From Streptomyces toxytricini (lineage in GTDB: Bacteria > Actinomycetota > Actinomycetes > Streptomycetales > Streptomycetaceae), in assembly GCF_014649915.1 (NCBI RefSeq), contig NZ_BMTY01000005.1:267534-331533 (forward strand): 64,000 nt of DNA. The letters run 5' to 3'. This document shows, piece after piece, positions 1 to 9,682 of the stretch. Both the position numbers and the translations under genes were made by a program. Each line of letters opens with the position of its first letter. Within the stretch, counting starts at the first letter, position 1. The notes beneath the pieces were generated by a model. It searched no databases and was not told the DNA's origin. It was given only the letters and a program-made list of their open reading frames with translations.

Positions 1-3000
1 GATGGAGTCGATGCCGAGGTCGGCTTCGATGTCCATGTCCAGGTCGAGCATGTCCGCGGGGTAGCCGGTCTTCTCCGAGACGACCTCCAGCAGCACCGCC
101 TCCACCGCGCCCGACGTGGGAGCGGCCGCAGGGGCCGGGGCGGCCGGGGCGGGAGCCGTGGCGGTGGAGCCGGCCATGATGCCGATGATGTCGCGGAGCG
201 TGCGGAGTTCGGCGAGCTGCTCCGGACCGGCGGTGACGGTGGCGCCGGCGCGTTCCTGGAGGACGCCCATGATTTCGACGCGCTTGATGGAGTCGATGCC
301 GAGGTCGGCTTCGATGTCCATGTCGAGGTCGAGCATGTCGGCCGGGTAGCCCGTCTTCTCCGACACGACCTCCAGCAGGACGTCCGCCACACCCGCACCG
401 GCCGGGGCCTGCGGCGCGGACACCGGGGCCGGGGCGGGCGCCGGGGCCGGGGCGGCCTTCGGCGCGGCGGGCTGCGGGACGGACGCGGGGGCCGGGGCAG
501 CCGGTGCGGCCGGTGCGGCCACGGACGCGGAGACCAGGACCGGTGCGGCCGCCGGGGCCTGCGGCGCGGGCGCCGCCGGGGCGGCGGGCGCGGGCGCCGG
601 GGCGAGCGCGGCCGGAGCCGGGGCGGGTGCCACGGCGGGCCGGGCGGCCGGCGCGGACACCGGCGCGGGGGCGGCGCTGCGGACCGGGGCGCCGGCGGCG
701 GCGCCGAGCTCCAGCCCGGCGAGGTCGCGCAGGATCTCGTTGGCCCGCAGGTGACTGCGTCCGATGTCGAGCCCGTGCTCCTTGACGGCGTTGACCGCGT
801 CGAGGACCTCGCTCAGCCGGCCCTGCTCGGCGGCGCGCTCCAGGAGCCCGGTCAGGCGCTCGGCGCTCTGCAGCTGGCCCGTCAGGTAGTCGTCGTGCAG
901 GGAAAGGTGGTCGGCCACAAGATCGGCCAGGCGGTCGTTGTCCACGTGGGCTGTCTCCATGACGGCGGGTTCCGGGGCCGGCGTCGGCGTCGGCGCCGGG
1001 GCGGGTGCGGAGGCCGCGACCGGGGCGGGTGCGGGCCGGACGGCCACGGCCGTCGCGGTGGCGGCCGGTGCGGCGGCGACGGAGGCCGCGGCCGGGACCG
1101 GAGCCGGTGCGGCCGCCGGCGCCTTCGCCGGCGCGGCCTGCGGCGCCGCGGTGGGGGCGGTCGGGGCCTTCGCGGCGGCCGCAGCCGGGGCCGCGGGCGC
1201 CGGGGCGGCGGCCTTCGGCAGGGTCGGGACCGCGATGCGGTACCCGTTCTCGAGCGCGTCGCGGTACGCGGCCTTGCGCTCCGGCGAGACGTAGTTGATG
1301 CCGTTGAGGAGGATCGACATCCCCTTCTTCGGCGCCTGCTCCGCCTGCGCTGCGGGCCCGTACCGGTCCGCGGTCTCCAGCGGCAGGCCGAGCACCGCGA
1401 GCTGGGCCACGCCCTGCTTCAGCGCGGTGTCCGCGTCCTTGCCGGGGCCGGCGTCGAGCGCGACGACGGTGTGCTCGCGCCCGCCGAGGATCCGGCCGAC
1501 CAGCTTCGCCAGCACGTCCTTCGGGCCGAACTCGACGAACACCCGGAAGCCGGCCTCGTACATCTCCTCCACGCGGGCGGCGAAGTCGACGGGGTTCAGC
1601 AGCTGCTCGGTCAGGATCCGTCGGTTCGCGGCGGTGTCCGCGCCGTACACGGCGCCCCGCGTGTTCGCGAACACGGGCGCGGCGGGCGCGGCCACCTCGA
1701 CCGCGTCGACGCTGCCGCGGAACGCCTCCACGGCGTGCCCGACGAACGGCGTGTGGAACGCCGCCGACACCGGCAGGCGGGAGGCCCGTACGCCGGCCTC
1801 CTTGGCGGCCGCGATCAGCTTCTCCACCTCGGCGGTGGCCCCGCCCACCACGATCTGGTCGGGCGCGTTGCGGTTGCAGACGACGACCCCGTCGACGGCG
1901 GCGAGCAGCTCGGCGACCCGCTCCTCCGGGGCGGACACCGCGGCCATCGCACCGGCCTCGAAGCCCTCCTCGGCCGGCGGGGACATCGCGTTGCCGCGGG
2001 CCCGGGCGAGCGCGAAGAACGCGTCGTCGTCGAGGGAGCCGGCCGCCCACAGGGCGGTCAGCTCGCCGAAGCTGTGGCCGAGGAATCCGTCCGCGGCGAA
2101 GCCCAGCTCGGACAGGTAGCGGTACTGGCCCGCGGACAGGGCGCCGATCGCCGGCTGCGCGTACGCGGTCGCACGCAGCGCCGCCTCCTGCTCCTTGCGC
2201 GCGGCGTCGTCGAACGCGGGCGGCGGGAACGCGACCGCCGACAGTGCCGCGGCCGCGCCCTCGAACTGCCGGTTCGCGGCGTCGAACGCGGCGCGCAGCG
2301 GCGGCAGCGCCATCACCGCGGACCTGCCCGGGTTGACGTACTGGCTGCCCTGCCCGGAGAACAGGGCGCCGACCTTGCCGGCGGCGGCCGCGCGGCGGCG
2401 GAACCAGATGCCCTTCGGGTGCGACCAGGCCTCCTCCGCGGGCCGGGCGCGCAGCTGCCCGAGCGCGGTGTCGCGCAGCGCGGCGAGCTCGCCGGCGGTG
2501 CGGGCGACGAGCGCGATGCGGGCGCTGCCCTCGGGGACGGGTCCGGCAGTGGCGGGGGCGCCGCCGGCCAGCAGCTCGGTCAGCGCGGCCGTGTCCGGGG
2601 CGTGCCACAGGTGGACGGCGGCCACCTGGTGGCCGGCGCGCAGGTCGTCGCCGTCGCCGTGCTCCTCCAGCACCATGTGGAAGTTGGTGCCGCCGAAGCC
2701 GAACGAGGAGATCGCCGCGCGGCGCTTGGGCCGCTCGGGGTGGCGGATCCAAGGGCGGGCCTCGGAGTTGACGTACAGCGGTCCGGCCCCCGGCTGCAGC
2801 GAGCTGCCGGGCTCCTGGACGTTGATCGTCGGGGGGAGCACCTTGTGGTGCAGGGCCATGGCCAGCTTGATCATGCCGGCGGCTCCGGCGGCGGCCTTGG
2901 TGTGGCCGATCTGCGACTTCACGCTTCCGACGGCCGCGTACGCCTTGGCGTCGGAGGCCTCGGCGAGGACGGAGGTCAGCGCCTTCAGCTCGGTGGCGTC

Positions 3001-4092
3001 GCCGACGGCGGTGCCGGTGCCGTGCGCCTCGAACAGCTCGACGCTGGCGGGGGAGCAGTCGGCGTCCTCGTACGCGCGGCGCAGCGCGACCATCTGGCCC
3101 TCGGCGCGCGGGGCGTAGATGGACTTGAAGCGGCCGTCGCTGGAGGTGCCCATGCCGCGCAGCACCGCGTAGATGCGGTTGCCGTCGCGCTCGGCGTCGG
3201 AGAGGCGGCGCAGGGCCAGCATGCCGATGCCCTCGCCGATCAGGGTGCCGTCGGCGTCCTTGTCGAAGGGGCGGATGTTCCCGGACTTCGACAGGGCGGG
3301 CGTCTTGCTGAAGCACAGGTACATGAAGATGGTGTTCTCGGCGTCGCAGCCGCCGACGAGCATGGTGTCGGAGCGGCGCTCCAGCAGCTCGCTGACCGCT
3401 GCGCGGACCGCGCCGAGCGAGCTGGCGCAGGCGGCGTCGACGGTCATGTTGATGCCGCCGAGGTCGAGCCGGTTGGCGACCCGGCCGGCGACGACGTTGC
3501 CGAGCATGCCGGGGAAGGAGTTCTCCTCCCACGGCGCGTACGCGAGGCGGAACTTGGCGGCGATCTCCTCGGCGTCCCGGTCGGTGAGGCCGCAGCTGCG
3601 GACGACCTCCTTGATGACCGGGGTCTGGAGGCGGGCGGTCAGCGGCTGGGTCAGCTGGTTGGCGCCGGTGATGCCGAGGACCACGCCGGTGCGGGAGGCG
3701 TCGTACCAGGGCTGGTCGGCCCCGGCGTCCTTGAGGAGGTCGCGGGCGACGACGAGACTGAGGAGCTGGAGGACGTCGGTGACCTCCAGGGTGTTCGGGG
3801 GCAGGCCGAACTCCAGCGGGTTGAACGGCACGTCCGGTATGAAGCCGCCGCGCCGGGAGTACGTCTTGTCGGGTGCCGACGGGTCCGGGTCGTAGTGCTC
3901 GGACAGGTCCCAGTGGGTGCCGGGCACGTCCTCGATGCAGTCGGCCGCCGCGACCACGTTGGACCAGAACTCGCGCAGGTCGGGCGACTTCGGGTACAGG
4001 GCGGAGAGGCCGACGATGGCGATCGGGTCTCGGGCCAGCCGGCGGTCCAGCTGGCTGTCCGACGGCGGAGTGACGGGCTGCGGAGAATTCAC
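1..4092 (-). CDS. PfaA-like polyunsaturated-fatty-acid-type polyketide synthase (KS-AT-ACP-ACP..., C-terminus outside window)
   Basis: Iterative type I synthase resembling PfaA of PUFA synthases; 1364 residues are visible. The ketosynthase (about 20-480) has DAACASS with Cys222, the HGTGT His357 and GHTKAAAG His397. The acyltransferase (about 580-900) has GHSFGEL with Ser674. An Ala/Pro-rich linker with a helical insert (about 1045-1125) leads to tandem ACPs with the PUFA-type motif DIEADLGIDSIKRVEI (Ser1268); a second copy lies exactly 95 residues on (Ser1363) and is cut by the window edge. More ACPs and KR/DH domains are expected outside. The GTG start gives the N-terminus NSPQPV and the family-typical DPIAIVG. 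It follows a thioesterase (89 bp) and an ACP. The product chain is unknown; the PUFA-type class is clear, its role with the benzoxazole genes is inference. Confidence 0.93.
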   Translation of the reverse strand, partial: MNSPQPVTPPSDSQLDRRLARDPIAIVGLSALYPKSPDLREFWSNVVAAADCIEDVPGTHWDLSEHYDPDPSAPDKTYSRRGGFIPDVPFNPLEFGLPPNTLEVTDVLQLLSLVVARDLLKDAGADQPWYDASRTGVVLGITGANQLTQPLTARLQTPVIKEVVRSCGLTDRDAEEIAAKFRLAYAPWEENSFPGMLGNVVAGRVANRLDLGGINMTVDAACASSLGAVRAAVSELLERRSDTMLVGGCDAENTIFMYLCFSKTPALSKSGNIRPFDKDADGTLIGEGIGMLALRRLSDAERDGNRIYAVLRGMGTSSDGRFKSIYAPRAEGQMVALRRAYEDADCSPASVELFEAHGTGTAVGDATELKALTSVLAEASDAKAYAAVGSVKSQIGHTKAAAGAAGMIKLAMALHHKVLPPTINVQEPGSSLQPGAGPLYVNSEARPWIRHPERPKRRAAISSFGFGGTNFHMVLEEHGDGDDLRAGHQVAAVHLWHAPDTAALTELLAGGAPATAGPVPEGSARIALVARTAGELAALRDTALGQLRARPAEEAWSHPKGIWFRRRAAAAGKVGALFSGQGSQYVNPGRSAVMALPPLRAAFDAANRQFEGAAAALSAVAFPPPAFDDAARKEQEAALRATAYAQPAIGALSAGQYRYLSELGFAADGFLGHSFGELTALWAAGSLDDDAFFALARARGNAMSPPAEEGFEAGAMAAVSAPEERVAELLAAVDGVVVCNRNAPDQIVVGGATAEVEKLIAAAKEAGVRASRLPVSAAFHTPFVGHAVEAFRGSVDAVEVAAPAAPVFANTRGAVYGADTAANRRILTEQLLNPVDFAARVEEMYEAGFRVFVEFGPKDVLAKLVGRILGGREHTVVALDAGPGKDADTALKQGVAQLAVLGLPLETADRYGPAAQAEQAPKKGMSILLNGINYVSPERKAAYRDALENGYRIAVPTLPKAAAPAPAAPAAAAAKAPTAPTAAPQAAPAKAPAAAPAPVPAAASVAAAPAATATAVAVRPAPAPVAASAPAPAPTPTPAPEPAVMETAHVDNDRLADLVADHLSLHDDYLTGQLQSAERLTGLLERAAEQGRLSEVLDAVNAVKEHGLDIGRSHLRANEILRDLAGLELGAAAGAPVRSAAPAPVSAPAARPAVAPAPAPAALAPAPAPAAPAAPAPQAPAAAPVLVSASVAAPAAPAAPAPASVPQPAAPKAAPAPAPAPAPVSAPQAPAGAGVADVLLEVVSEKTGYPADMLDLDMDIEADLGIDSIKRVEIMGVLQERAGATVTAGPEQLAELRTLRDIIGIMAGSTATAPAPAAPAPAAAPTSGAVEAVLLEVVSEKTGYPADMLDLDMDIEADLGIDSI

Positions 4093-4181
4093 GACAGAGC
4101 TCTCAGGGTCTCGGGGCGATCGGCCGTGGGCCGGGGTCCGCCGGTCATCGTGGAGAAGGGCCTGCCAGGAGCGGGCGGCGG

Positions 4182-5081
4182 TCAGGCGGCGTGCACCAGC
4201 TGCGCGATCAGGGCGGCGGCGTCCGGGCGGCTGAGCATGGTGTAGTGGTCGCCGGGGCTGCGGTGCAGGGTGAGCCCGCGGGGTGCCAGCGGCTCCCAGC
4301 CGAGCGTCGGGTCGTCGGGGATCAGGCTGCCCTCGGCCGTGACGAGGACCAGCGGCACGCTCGACGGCACGGCCTCGTACGGGGTGGTGAGCCGGTTGTT
4401 GCGCAGCAGCCCGTCCACGTACGTGTCGTACAGCTTGCGGAGCCCGAACACCGGGGTGCCGGCCTTCAGGGCGCCGGCGGCGACGGCGGCGTCCAGGACG
4501 GCCTCCAGGCCGCGGTCGACGTCCGCGCCGGCGAGCCGCTCCGGGTCCGGGGCCACCGGCGTGCCGCGCTTCGCCCCGAGGTACAGGGCGAACCAGCCGA
4601 GGAGCAGGGTGGGGTCCAGCTCCTCGTCGGACGGCTTGTACGCATCGGTGGGGGCGATGCTGTCCAGCAGGACGAGCCGGCGGGGCCGCTGCCCGGCCGG
4701 GAGCTGCTCGACGAGGGCCTGGGCGACGACGCCGCCGAAGGACCAGCCGGCCAGGGTGTACGGGCGGGCGTCGCCGGTGGGGGAGCCGCCGGTGGGGGCG
4801 TCCTCGGCGCGGGCGCCGAGGAGCTCCGCGGCGAGCCGGCCGGCGAGGTCCTCGACGGTGGTCGCGGCGCGGCCGCCGGTCAGGGCGGCCTCCCAGTACT
4901 CGGGGAGCGCCGACAGGTCGAGGACGGTGAGCCCCGACCCGGCCGGCAGCGCCGCGGCGAGCGTCCGGTGCACCTCGGCGTCCAGCGCGCCGGGGTGCAC
5001 CAGGTACACCGTGTCGGCCCCGGCCGCGGCGGTGCTCAGCCGGCGGACGGGCGCCGGAGTCCGGTCAGGACGCAGCCGCAT
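4182..5081 (-). CDS. Alpha/beta-hydrolase thioesterase (NRPS/PKS type)
   Basis: A 299-residue thioesterase of the fold used to release or edit carrier-protein-bound acyl chains. The nucleophile elbow GWSFGG lies near residue 117 and the catalytic His in GDHYTML near the C-terminus. The GxSxGG form resembles integrated TE domains more than the GHSMG form of classical type II enzymes such as those at 25.3 and 49.0 kb. The ATG start overlaps the end of the upstream ACP gene by 17 bp and is preceded by GAGGAA, so ACP and TE are translationally coupled. The PfaA-like synthase follows after 89 bp, so it probably offloads or proofreads that enzyme. Confidence 0.88.
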   Translation of the reverse strand: MRLRPDRTPAPVRRLSTAAAGADTVYLVHPGALDAEVHRTLAAALPAGSGLTVLDLSALPEYWEAALTGGRAATTVEDLAGRLAAELLGARAEDAPTGGSPTGDARPYTLAGWSFGGVVAQALVEQLPAGQRPRRLVLLDSIAPTDAYKPSDEELDPTLLLGWFALYLGAKRGTPVAPDPERLAGADVDRGLEAVLDAAVAAGALKAGTPVFGLRKLYDTYVDGLLRNNRLTTPYEAVPSSVPLVLVTAEGSLIPDDPTLGWEPLAPRGLTLHRSPGDHYTMLSRPDAAALIAQLVHAA

Positions 5082-5346
5082 GCCGTTCCTCGGCTCGGGT
5101 CTTGGACTCCTCCGCGATGAAGGCGGCCAGGTCCTTGATGGTGGGGTGGTACCACAGGGTGGTGGTGCCGAGTTCGAATCCGAGCCAGTTCTCCATTTCC
5201 CCGGCGAGGATCAGAGCCTCGGTCGAGTCGAGGTCGAGCTCGTCGAAATAAAGCTCCGGCGACACCTCGCTCTGCTCCACACCGAGCTTGTGGGCGATTT
5301 TCTCGACGAGCCACTGCTGGGCTTCTGACGCCGTCACAACGAGCAC
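5065..5346 (-). CDS. Discrete acyl carrier protein
   Basis: A 93-residue phosphopantetheine carrier protein with the attachment motif LDLDSTEAL in the middle (Ser near residue 46) and the downstream helix signature. A longer reading frame exists, but the GTG at 5346 is chosen because GGGAGG precedes it and the protein then has normal ACP length. It is the first gene of a unit with the thioesterase and the PfaA-like synthase. It may load a starter or accept the finished chain, for example to hand it to the aryl-amide machinery next door (inference). Confidence 0.87.
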   Translation of the reverse strand: MLVVTASEAQQWLVEKIAHKLGVEQSEVSPELYFDELDLDSTEALILAGEMENWLGFELGTTTLWYHPTIKDLAAFIAEESKTRAEERHAAAS

Positions 5347-5934
5347 GTTGGTTCCTCCCTGGTCCGTGAATTCCGGAAGACCCGGTCTGAAAGGGGGGTG
5401 GGGGCCGGCAACGGCCGTCGTGCGCGGTCGGCGCACGTCCGGGCCGCCCTGACGCCGCACTGCCGGCAGGTGCTGCGCGGCGGTGGGAAAGAGGCGTCGG
5501 AGAAATTACGGGACCCCTGGCCCGGTGATTCCGCCGGCGGCGGGGAAGGAAATGGTGCGGTACATGTGGCACCCCCCCCGGGCGGGTCCGGAAACAGAAG
5601 ACGGAGAAGACGGATCCTGTGAATTCCACGGGTTCTTCCCCGTGCCTTGCCCCTGTCCTTGTCCAGCACAGTAGGCAGGTGCCGGAGGGTGTGGCAAGCA
5701 ATTCCCGCCGCTGTCCGGGACATGCCTGTCGGGCCTCCACCCGGCATTGAGTTCACGTCGAGGAGCCGCCTCGATTAACGGGAGGAAACGGACTTTTCGA
5801 GCGCCCTGGACGGGGCGCCGCACACGGACGAGCGCCCCTCCGCAGTGGCCGGAAGGGCGCTCATGGGACCCCGCAGGATCAGTCGCGGGGGCGGTGCGGG
5901 AGGGGCGGTGCGCAGGAGGGGGGCCGCGGGCGGC
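5347..5934. promoter_or_regulatory. 588-bp non-coding region, probable promoter of the ACP-TE-PKS unit
   Basis: No credible gene: overlapping frames lack codon bias and family resemblance. The right part holds the terminator of the aromatic operon (5830-5862). The left part should drive the leftward ACP-TE-PKS unit. The only AT-rich hexamer near it is TAATTT on the minus strand (5508-5503), a possible -10 with a leader of about 150 nt; no good -35 was found. A short inverted repeat TCGAGG/CCTCGA lies near 5757-5773. Confidence 0.4.
5830..5862 (-). terminator. Factor-independent-type terminator of the aromatic operon
   Basis: A 13-bp stem with one mismatch (arms GAGCGCCCCTCCG and CGGAAGGGCGCTC, 7-nt loop) lies about 70-105 bp beyond the chorismate-mutase-like stop codon. 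There is no T tract, as is usual for Streptomyces hairpins. It separates the aromatic operon from the ACP-TE-PKS unit. Confidence 0.6.
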
Positions 5935-6210
5935 TCAGGCGCCGGCCGAGGGCAGCAGGTCCGGCCGGTTGCCCAGCTTGAGCAGCAGCAGGGCCAGCGT
6001 GGTCCCCTGCGCGCCCAGGGCCGAGCGGTAGCGGTTCAGCATCTCGGTCTCCTGGCCCAGCTGGGTGCGCGGCAGGCCCGCCAGGCTCTTCGCCTGCTGG
6101 AGCCGCGTGACCAGTTCCGACCGGCGGCGGACCAGCTCGATGATCGTGGAGTCGAGCTCCGTCACCTGCTCGTCGCGCAGGCCGGCGTCCAGGGTGGCTG
6201 CCAAGGGCAT
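5935..6210 (-). CDS. Chorismate mutase-like protein (AroQ fold)
   Basis: A 91-residue all-helical protein of the AroQ/PchB class, the size of a free chorismate mutase domain. It has the helix 1 pattern VTELDSTIIELVRRRSELV, the Lys of QQAKSLAGLP, and the Glu-containing helix QETEMLNRY. Such proteins convert chorismate to prephenate or, in the PchB branch, isochorismate to salicylate plus pyruvate. The ATG is preceded by GGGAG. It is the last gene of the aromatic operon, 82 bp after the PhzE-like gene. Because a full salicylate synthase is present, an isochorismate-pyruvate-lyase helper role or a branch-point role are both possible. Confidence 0.75.
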   Translation of the reverse strand: MPLAATLDAGLRDEQVTELDSTIIELVRRRSELVTRLQQAKSLAGLPRTQLGQETEMLNRYRSALGAQGTTLALLLLKLGNRPDLLPSAGA

Positions 6211-6292
6211 GGCTACTCCCGTTCGGTGAAAGGTGAGGGATGGTCAGGGATGGTTCGGAGGTGGTGCCGCTGCGGCCGGCGGGCCGGGCCCC

Positions 6293-8215
6293 TCAGCGGG
6301 GCAGGGCCGCCGCCAGCAGGTCCGCGAGGATCTCCGTCGCGTTCTGCGTGAGGACCGACGCCGGGTGGAACTGCACCGAGGCGAACCCCGGGCCCGCCAG
6401 CGCGTGGACCTCGCCGGTCGCCGCGTCCCGGAACGCCCGGACGGTGCCCGGCCGGCGGGCGCACCGGAAGGAGTCCTCCGGGCTGTGCGCGGCGAACGTG
6501 TTGTAGAAGCCGACCAGTTCCGGCCGGCCGAAGAAGTCGATCTTCAGCTGGACGCCCTGGTGCGGCACCGGCCGGCGCCGCACCTCCAGCCCCAGCAGGA
6601 TGCTCAACACCTGGTGCCCCAGGCACACCGACAGGAACGGCGTCCCGGTGCGCAGCAGCCGCTCCGTCGCCGCCCGCATCGCGGCGATCTTCGGGTGGCC
6701 GGCGTCCCGCGGGTCGCCCGGACCCGGCCCGACGATCACCAGGTCGTACGCGCCCGGCTCGTACGGCTCGTCGTAGCGCCGGATGCACACCCGCAGCCCC
6801 AGCGCGGCCAGCTGGTGCTGCGCCATCGCCGTGAACGTGTCCTCGGCATCCAGGATCAGCACCCGCCGGCCCGCCAGCTCGGGCCGGGCCTCCGCCCGCG
6901 CCTGCGGATCGGCCAGCCAGAACGCTCCCAGCGCCGAGTTCCGGGCGTCCAGCGCCTGCCGCACCGCCGGACGGTCCCCGAACGACGGCACCGGCTCCGC
7001 GGGCGGCGCCTCCCGCTCCAGCGCCGCCAGTAGCCCGGCCGCCTTGGCCCGCGTCTCGGCCACCTCCGACTCCGGCGAGGAGTCCCGCACGAGCGTCGCG
7101 CCGACGGCCAGCCGCAGCGCGCCCGAGGCGTCCACGTCCGCCGTGCGGATCAGGATCGCCGAGTCCATGGCCCGCCCGCCGTCCGCGTCGCGGCCGATCA
7201 GCGCGGCGACCCCGCTGTAGTAGCCGCGGCCCTCCGGCTCGTACTTCCGCACCACCTTGCAGGCGCTCTCCAGCGGGCTGCCCACCACCGTCGGCGCGAA
7301 CATCGTCTCCCGCAGCACGTCCACGACGTCCAGCCCGGTCCGGCCGCGGATCAGGTACTCGGTGTGCGCCAGGCGCGCCATCTGCTTCAGGTACGGGCCG
7401 ACGACCTGCCCGCCCTCCGAGCAGATCCGGCCCATCATCTTCAGCTCCTCGTCGACGACCATGTACAGCTCGTCGGCCTCCTTCGGATCGGCGAGGAAGT
7501 CGAGCAGGCCCGCCTCCGTCGGCCCGTCCTCCGGATAGCGGTAGGTGCCGCTGATCGGGTTCATCACCGCGGTGCCGCCCGCCAGGCTGACGTGCCGCTC
7601 CGGGGTCGCCCCGATCAGCGTCCGGCCGCCCAGGTGCACGACGAACGTCCAGTACGCGGACGGCTCGTGCAGCAGCATCCGGCGGAAGAACGACAGAGCG
7701 GCCGCGGCGCCCCAGTCCTCCACCACGGCCGTGTACGAGCGCTGGAGCACGAAGTTCGCGCCCTCGCCGCGCCCGATCTCCTCGGCCAGCACCTGCGCCG
7801 TCCGCGCCGCGTACGCCCCGTCGTCGAGGTCGAACGCCCCGCCCGAGGTGCGTAGCGGCTCCTGCGGCAGCCGCTGAAGCACCTCCTCCAGCGGTACCAC
7901 CGCCTGCTCGGCGACCTCCAGGGCCACCAGCGGCGCCCCGTCGTCGGGGCAGGCGAAGCCGCGCTCGCGGATCTGCCGGTACGGCAGCAGGGCCAGCAGC
8001 TCGTGCCGCCCCCGCGCGCCGGCCGCCGGCAGCGGCAGCCCGGCGAGCCCCTCCCCGTCCGGGACCTCGGCGGCCCGGCCGAGCAGCACGTCCACCCCGC
8101 CGGAGCCCGACTCCGGCCGGTGGAGCAGCGCGAAGTGCGGTCCGCCGCCCGTCGGGCCGCCTGCCGGGCCGGCCGCCAGGATCCGGCCCAGCAGGTCCCC
8201 GCCGTCCGCGGTCAA
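6293..8215 (-). CDS. 2-amino-2-desoxyisochorismate synthase, PhzE-like fusion of chorismate-binding and glutamine amidotransferase domains
   Basis: A 640-residue PhzE/anthranilate-synthase-type protein. The N-terminal chorismate-binding half has [10 protein letters not shown], the DEELKMMG helix and [10 protein letters not shown]. The C-terminal class I amidotransferase half has the nucleophile motif [10 protein letters not shown] and the FHPASV end motif with its His. PhzE enzymes aminate chorismate to ADIC without eliminating pyruvate. The start is a TTG overlapping the TGA of the upstream PhzD-like gene (TTGA) behind GGAGG; only this start keeps the family N-terminus (LLGRILA...FALLHRP). 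With the next two enzymes it should feed 3-hydroxyanthranilate synthesis. Confidence 0.93.
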   Translation of the reverse strand: MTADGGDLLGRILAAGPAGGPTGGGPHFALLHRPESGSGGVDVLLGRAAEVPDGEGLAGLPLPAAGARGRHELLALLPYRQIRERGFACPDDGAPLVALEVAEQAVVPLEEVLQRLPQEPLRTSGGAFDLDDGAYAARTAQVLAEEIGRGEGANFVLQRSYTAVVEDWGAAAALSFFRRMLLHEPSAYWTFVVHLGGRTLIGATPERHVSLAGGTAVMNPISGTYRYPEDGPTEAGLLDFLADPKEADELYMVVDEELKMMGRICSEGGQVVGPYLKQMARLAHTEYLIRGRTGLDVVDVLRETMFAPTVVGSPLESACKVVRKYEPEGRGYYSGVAALIGRDADGGRAMDSAILIRTADVDASGALRLAVGATLVRDSSPESEVAETRAKAAGLLAALEREAPPAEPVPSFGDRPAVRQALDARNSALGAFWLADPQARAEARPELAGRRVLILDAEDTFTAMAQHQLAALGLRVCIRRYDEPYEPGAYDLVIVGPGPGDPRDAGHPKIAAMRAATERLLRTGTPFLSVCLGHQVLSILLGLEVRRRPVPHQGVQLKIDFFGRPELVGFYNTFAAHSPEDSFRCARRPGTVRAFRDAATGEVHALAGPGFASVQFHPASVLTQNATEILADLLAAALPR

Positions 8216-8871
8216 CGGACCGCCTCCGCACCGGCCCCGGCGAGCTGCCGGAGCACGTCCTGCGTGGTCACGGCCATTCCGCAGCGCGTCGCCACGTACT
8301 CCACCGCCAACCGGTGGTGCCCCGCGTCGAAGTCCGCGACCGCGTCCGCCACCACGAACGCCTGGATGTCGTGCGCGAACGCCTCGTTCGCCGTCGCCAG
8401 GATCCCCACGTGCGCGTACACCCCGCACACCAGCAGTTGGTCCCGGCCCTGCGCCCGCATCCGCTCCAGCAGGTCCGTCCGGAAGAACGCGCTCGGCCGC
8501 CACTTCGTCAGCACCGCGTCCCCCTCCGCTGGGGCCAGCACCGCGGTGATCGCCCGGTCCTGCGGCGCCACCGTCATCCCCGGCCCCCAGAAGTCCTTCA
8601 GCAGGCCCCGGTCCGCCGGCGTCATGTCCCCCGGCTGCGCCGTGTACGCCACCGGCACGCCCAGCTCGGCGCACCGCCCGCGCAGCGCCGCACTGTTGGC
8701 CTTGAGGTCCGTCAGCGGCTGTGCGCCCGCCGGGAAGGGGTGCAGGAAGTACTCCTGCATGTCGTGGACGAGCAGCACGGCCCGCCGCGGGTCGACCGTC
8801 CACCGGGCGGTGTTCACGGGCAGCTCCCCGCCCGACGGCATGCAGTACGGTGCGATCGCCGGGATGCCCAT
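8212..8871 (-). CDS. Isochorismatase-family hydrolase, PhzD-like
   Basis: A 219-residue isochorismatase-fold protein close to PhzD in length and sequence pattern. The catalytic Asp37 lies in [11 protein letters not shown] and Lys123 in [10 protein letters not shown]; the third conserved region is [14 protein letters not shown]. PhzD removes pyruvate from ADIC to give trans-2,3-dihydro-3-hydroxyanthranilate. AAAGGAG lies 6 nt before the ATG. It ends in a 4-bp overlap with the PhzE-like gene. No PhzF-type isomerase is present, so the pathway does not go to phenazine. Confidence 0.93.
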   Translation of the reverse strand: MGIPAIAPYCMPSGGELPVNTARWTVDPRRAVLLVHDMQEYFLHPFPAGAQPLTDLKANSAALRGRCAELGVPVAYTAQPGDMTPADRGLLKDFWGPGMTVAPQDRAITAVLAPAEGDAVLTKWRPSAFFRTDLLERMRAQGRDQLLVCGVYAHVGILATANEAFAHDIQAFVVADAVADFDAGHHRLAVEYVATRCGMAVTTQDVLRQLAGAGAEAVR

Positions 8872-8902
8872 GACGATCTCCTTTCTGGGTTCAGGGGCCG
8901 GA

Positions 8903-9682
8903 TCAGGCGCCGAGCGTCGCGCCGCCGTCGACGACGAGGTCGTGCATGGTGATGTGCCGGGCCCGGTCGGAGAGCAGGAACAGCACCGCGTCCGCGATGT
9001 CCGGCGGGACGGCGATCCGGCGCAGCGGTATCCCCGTGCGGAACGACTCCGGCAGGCCCTCGATCGAGCTGCGCGCCACGTCCTCCGGGTCGTACATCCC
9101 GTACAGCATCGGCGTGTACGTCGACCCGGGCGCCACCGTGTTGCAGCGGATCCCGTAGCGGGCGAGCTCCAGCCCCAGGCACTTGGTCAGCATCGTCGCC
9201 GCGGCCTTCGACGCCGCGTACGCCGACATGTTCATGCGGGCCGTGCCCGCCGCGTTCGACGCGACCGTGACGACGGCGCCGCTGCCGCGCTCGGCCATCC
9301 GCCGGCCCACCGTCCGCGACAGCCGGAACACCCCGCCCGCGTTGACCGCGAACGTCGTCTCCCAGTCGTCGTCCGACAGGTCCAGCACCGGCCCCATCCG
9401 CAGCACGCCCGCGCAGTTGACCAGCTCGCAGACCGGGCCGAGCGCCTGCTCCGCGCGGTTCACGGCCGCGGTGACCTCCGCCTGCGAGGCGACGTCCGCC
9501 GTGACGGCGACGACCCGGTGGCCGTCCTCCGCCAGCTCCTTCGCCACCAGGTCCAGCGCGGACCGGTCCCGGTCCAGCAGGGCCACCGCGCGGCCGTCGG
9601 CCGCCAGCGCCCGCGCGACCGCCGCCCCGATCCCGCCCGCCGCACCGCTGACCAGCGCGACCTTGTCCGTCTCCACCGTCAT
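8903..9682 (-). CDS. Short-chain dehydrogenase, DhbA/EntA-like (dihydro-hydroxyanthranilate dehydrogenase)
   Basis: A 259-residue classical SDR of the 2,3-dihydro-2,3-dihydroxybenzoate dehydrogenase family. It has the cofactor loop SGAAGGIGA, the NCAG motif, VASNAAG with the catalytic Ser, and YAASK with Tyr and Lys. By pathway logic it aromatises dihydro-3-hydroxyanthranilate to 3-hydroxyanthranilate, as known for homologous steps in calcimycin and benzoxazole pathways. The ATG overlaps the amidohydrolase stop (ATGA) behind GGGGGAGGC. Dihydroxybenzoate formation is less likely because the partner synthase is PhzE-like. Confidence 0.9.
   Translation of the reverse strand: MTVETDKVALVSGAAGGIGAAVARALAADGRAVALLDRDRSALDLVAKELAEDGHRVVAVTADVASQAEVTAAVNRAEQALGPVCELVNCAGVLRMGPVLDLSDDDWETTFAVNAGGVFRLSRTVGRRMAERGSGAVVTVASNAAGTARMNMSAYAASKAAATMLTKCLGLELARYGIRCNTVAPGSTYTPMLYGMYDPEDVARSSIEGLPESFRTGIPLRRIAVPPDIADAVLFLLSDRARHITMHDLVVDGGATLGA

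Noticed and set aside
751..4245. Long plus-strand open frame opposite the PKS
   Set aside because: Its Arg/Gly-rich translation has no family resemblance; the opposite strand encodes a clear KS-AT-ACP. Similar antisense frames opposite other genes (for example 20496-23720) are GC-driven shadows.
6293..9682. Phenazine biosynthesis cluster
   Set aside because: PhzE- and PhzD-like genes are present, but PhzF, PhzA/B and PhzG are missing and the third enzyme is a DhbA-type SDR that leads to 3-hydroxyanthranilate.
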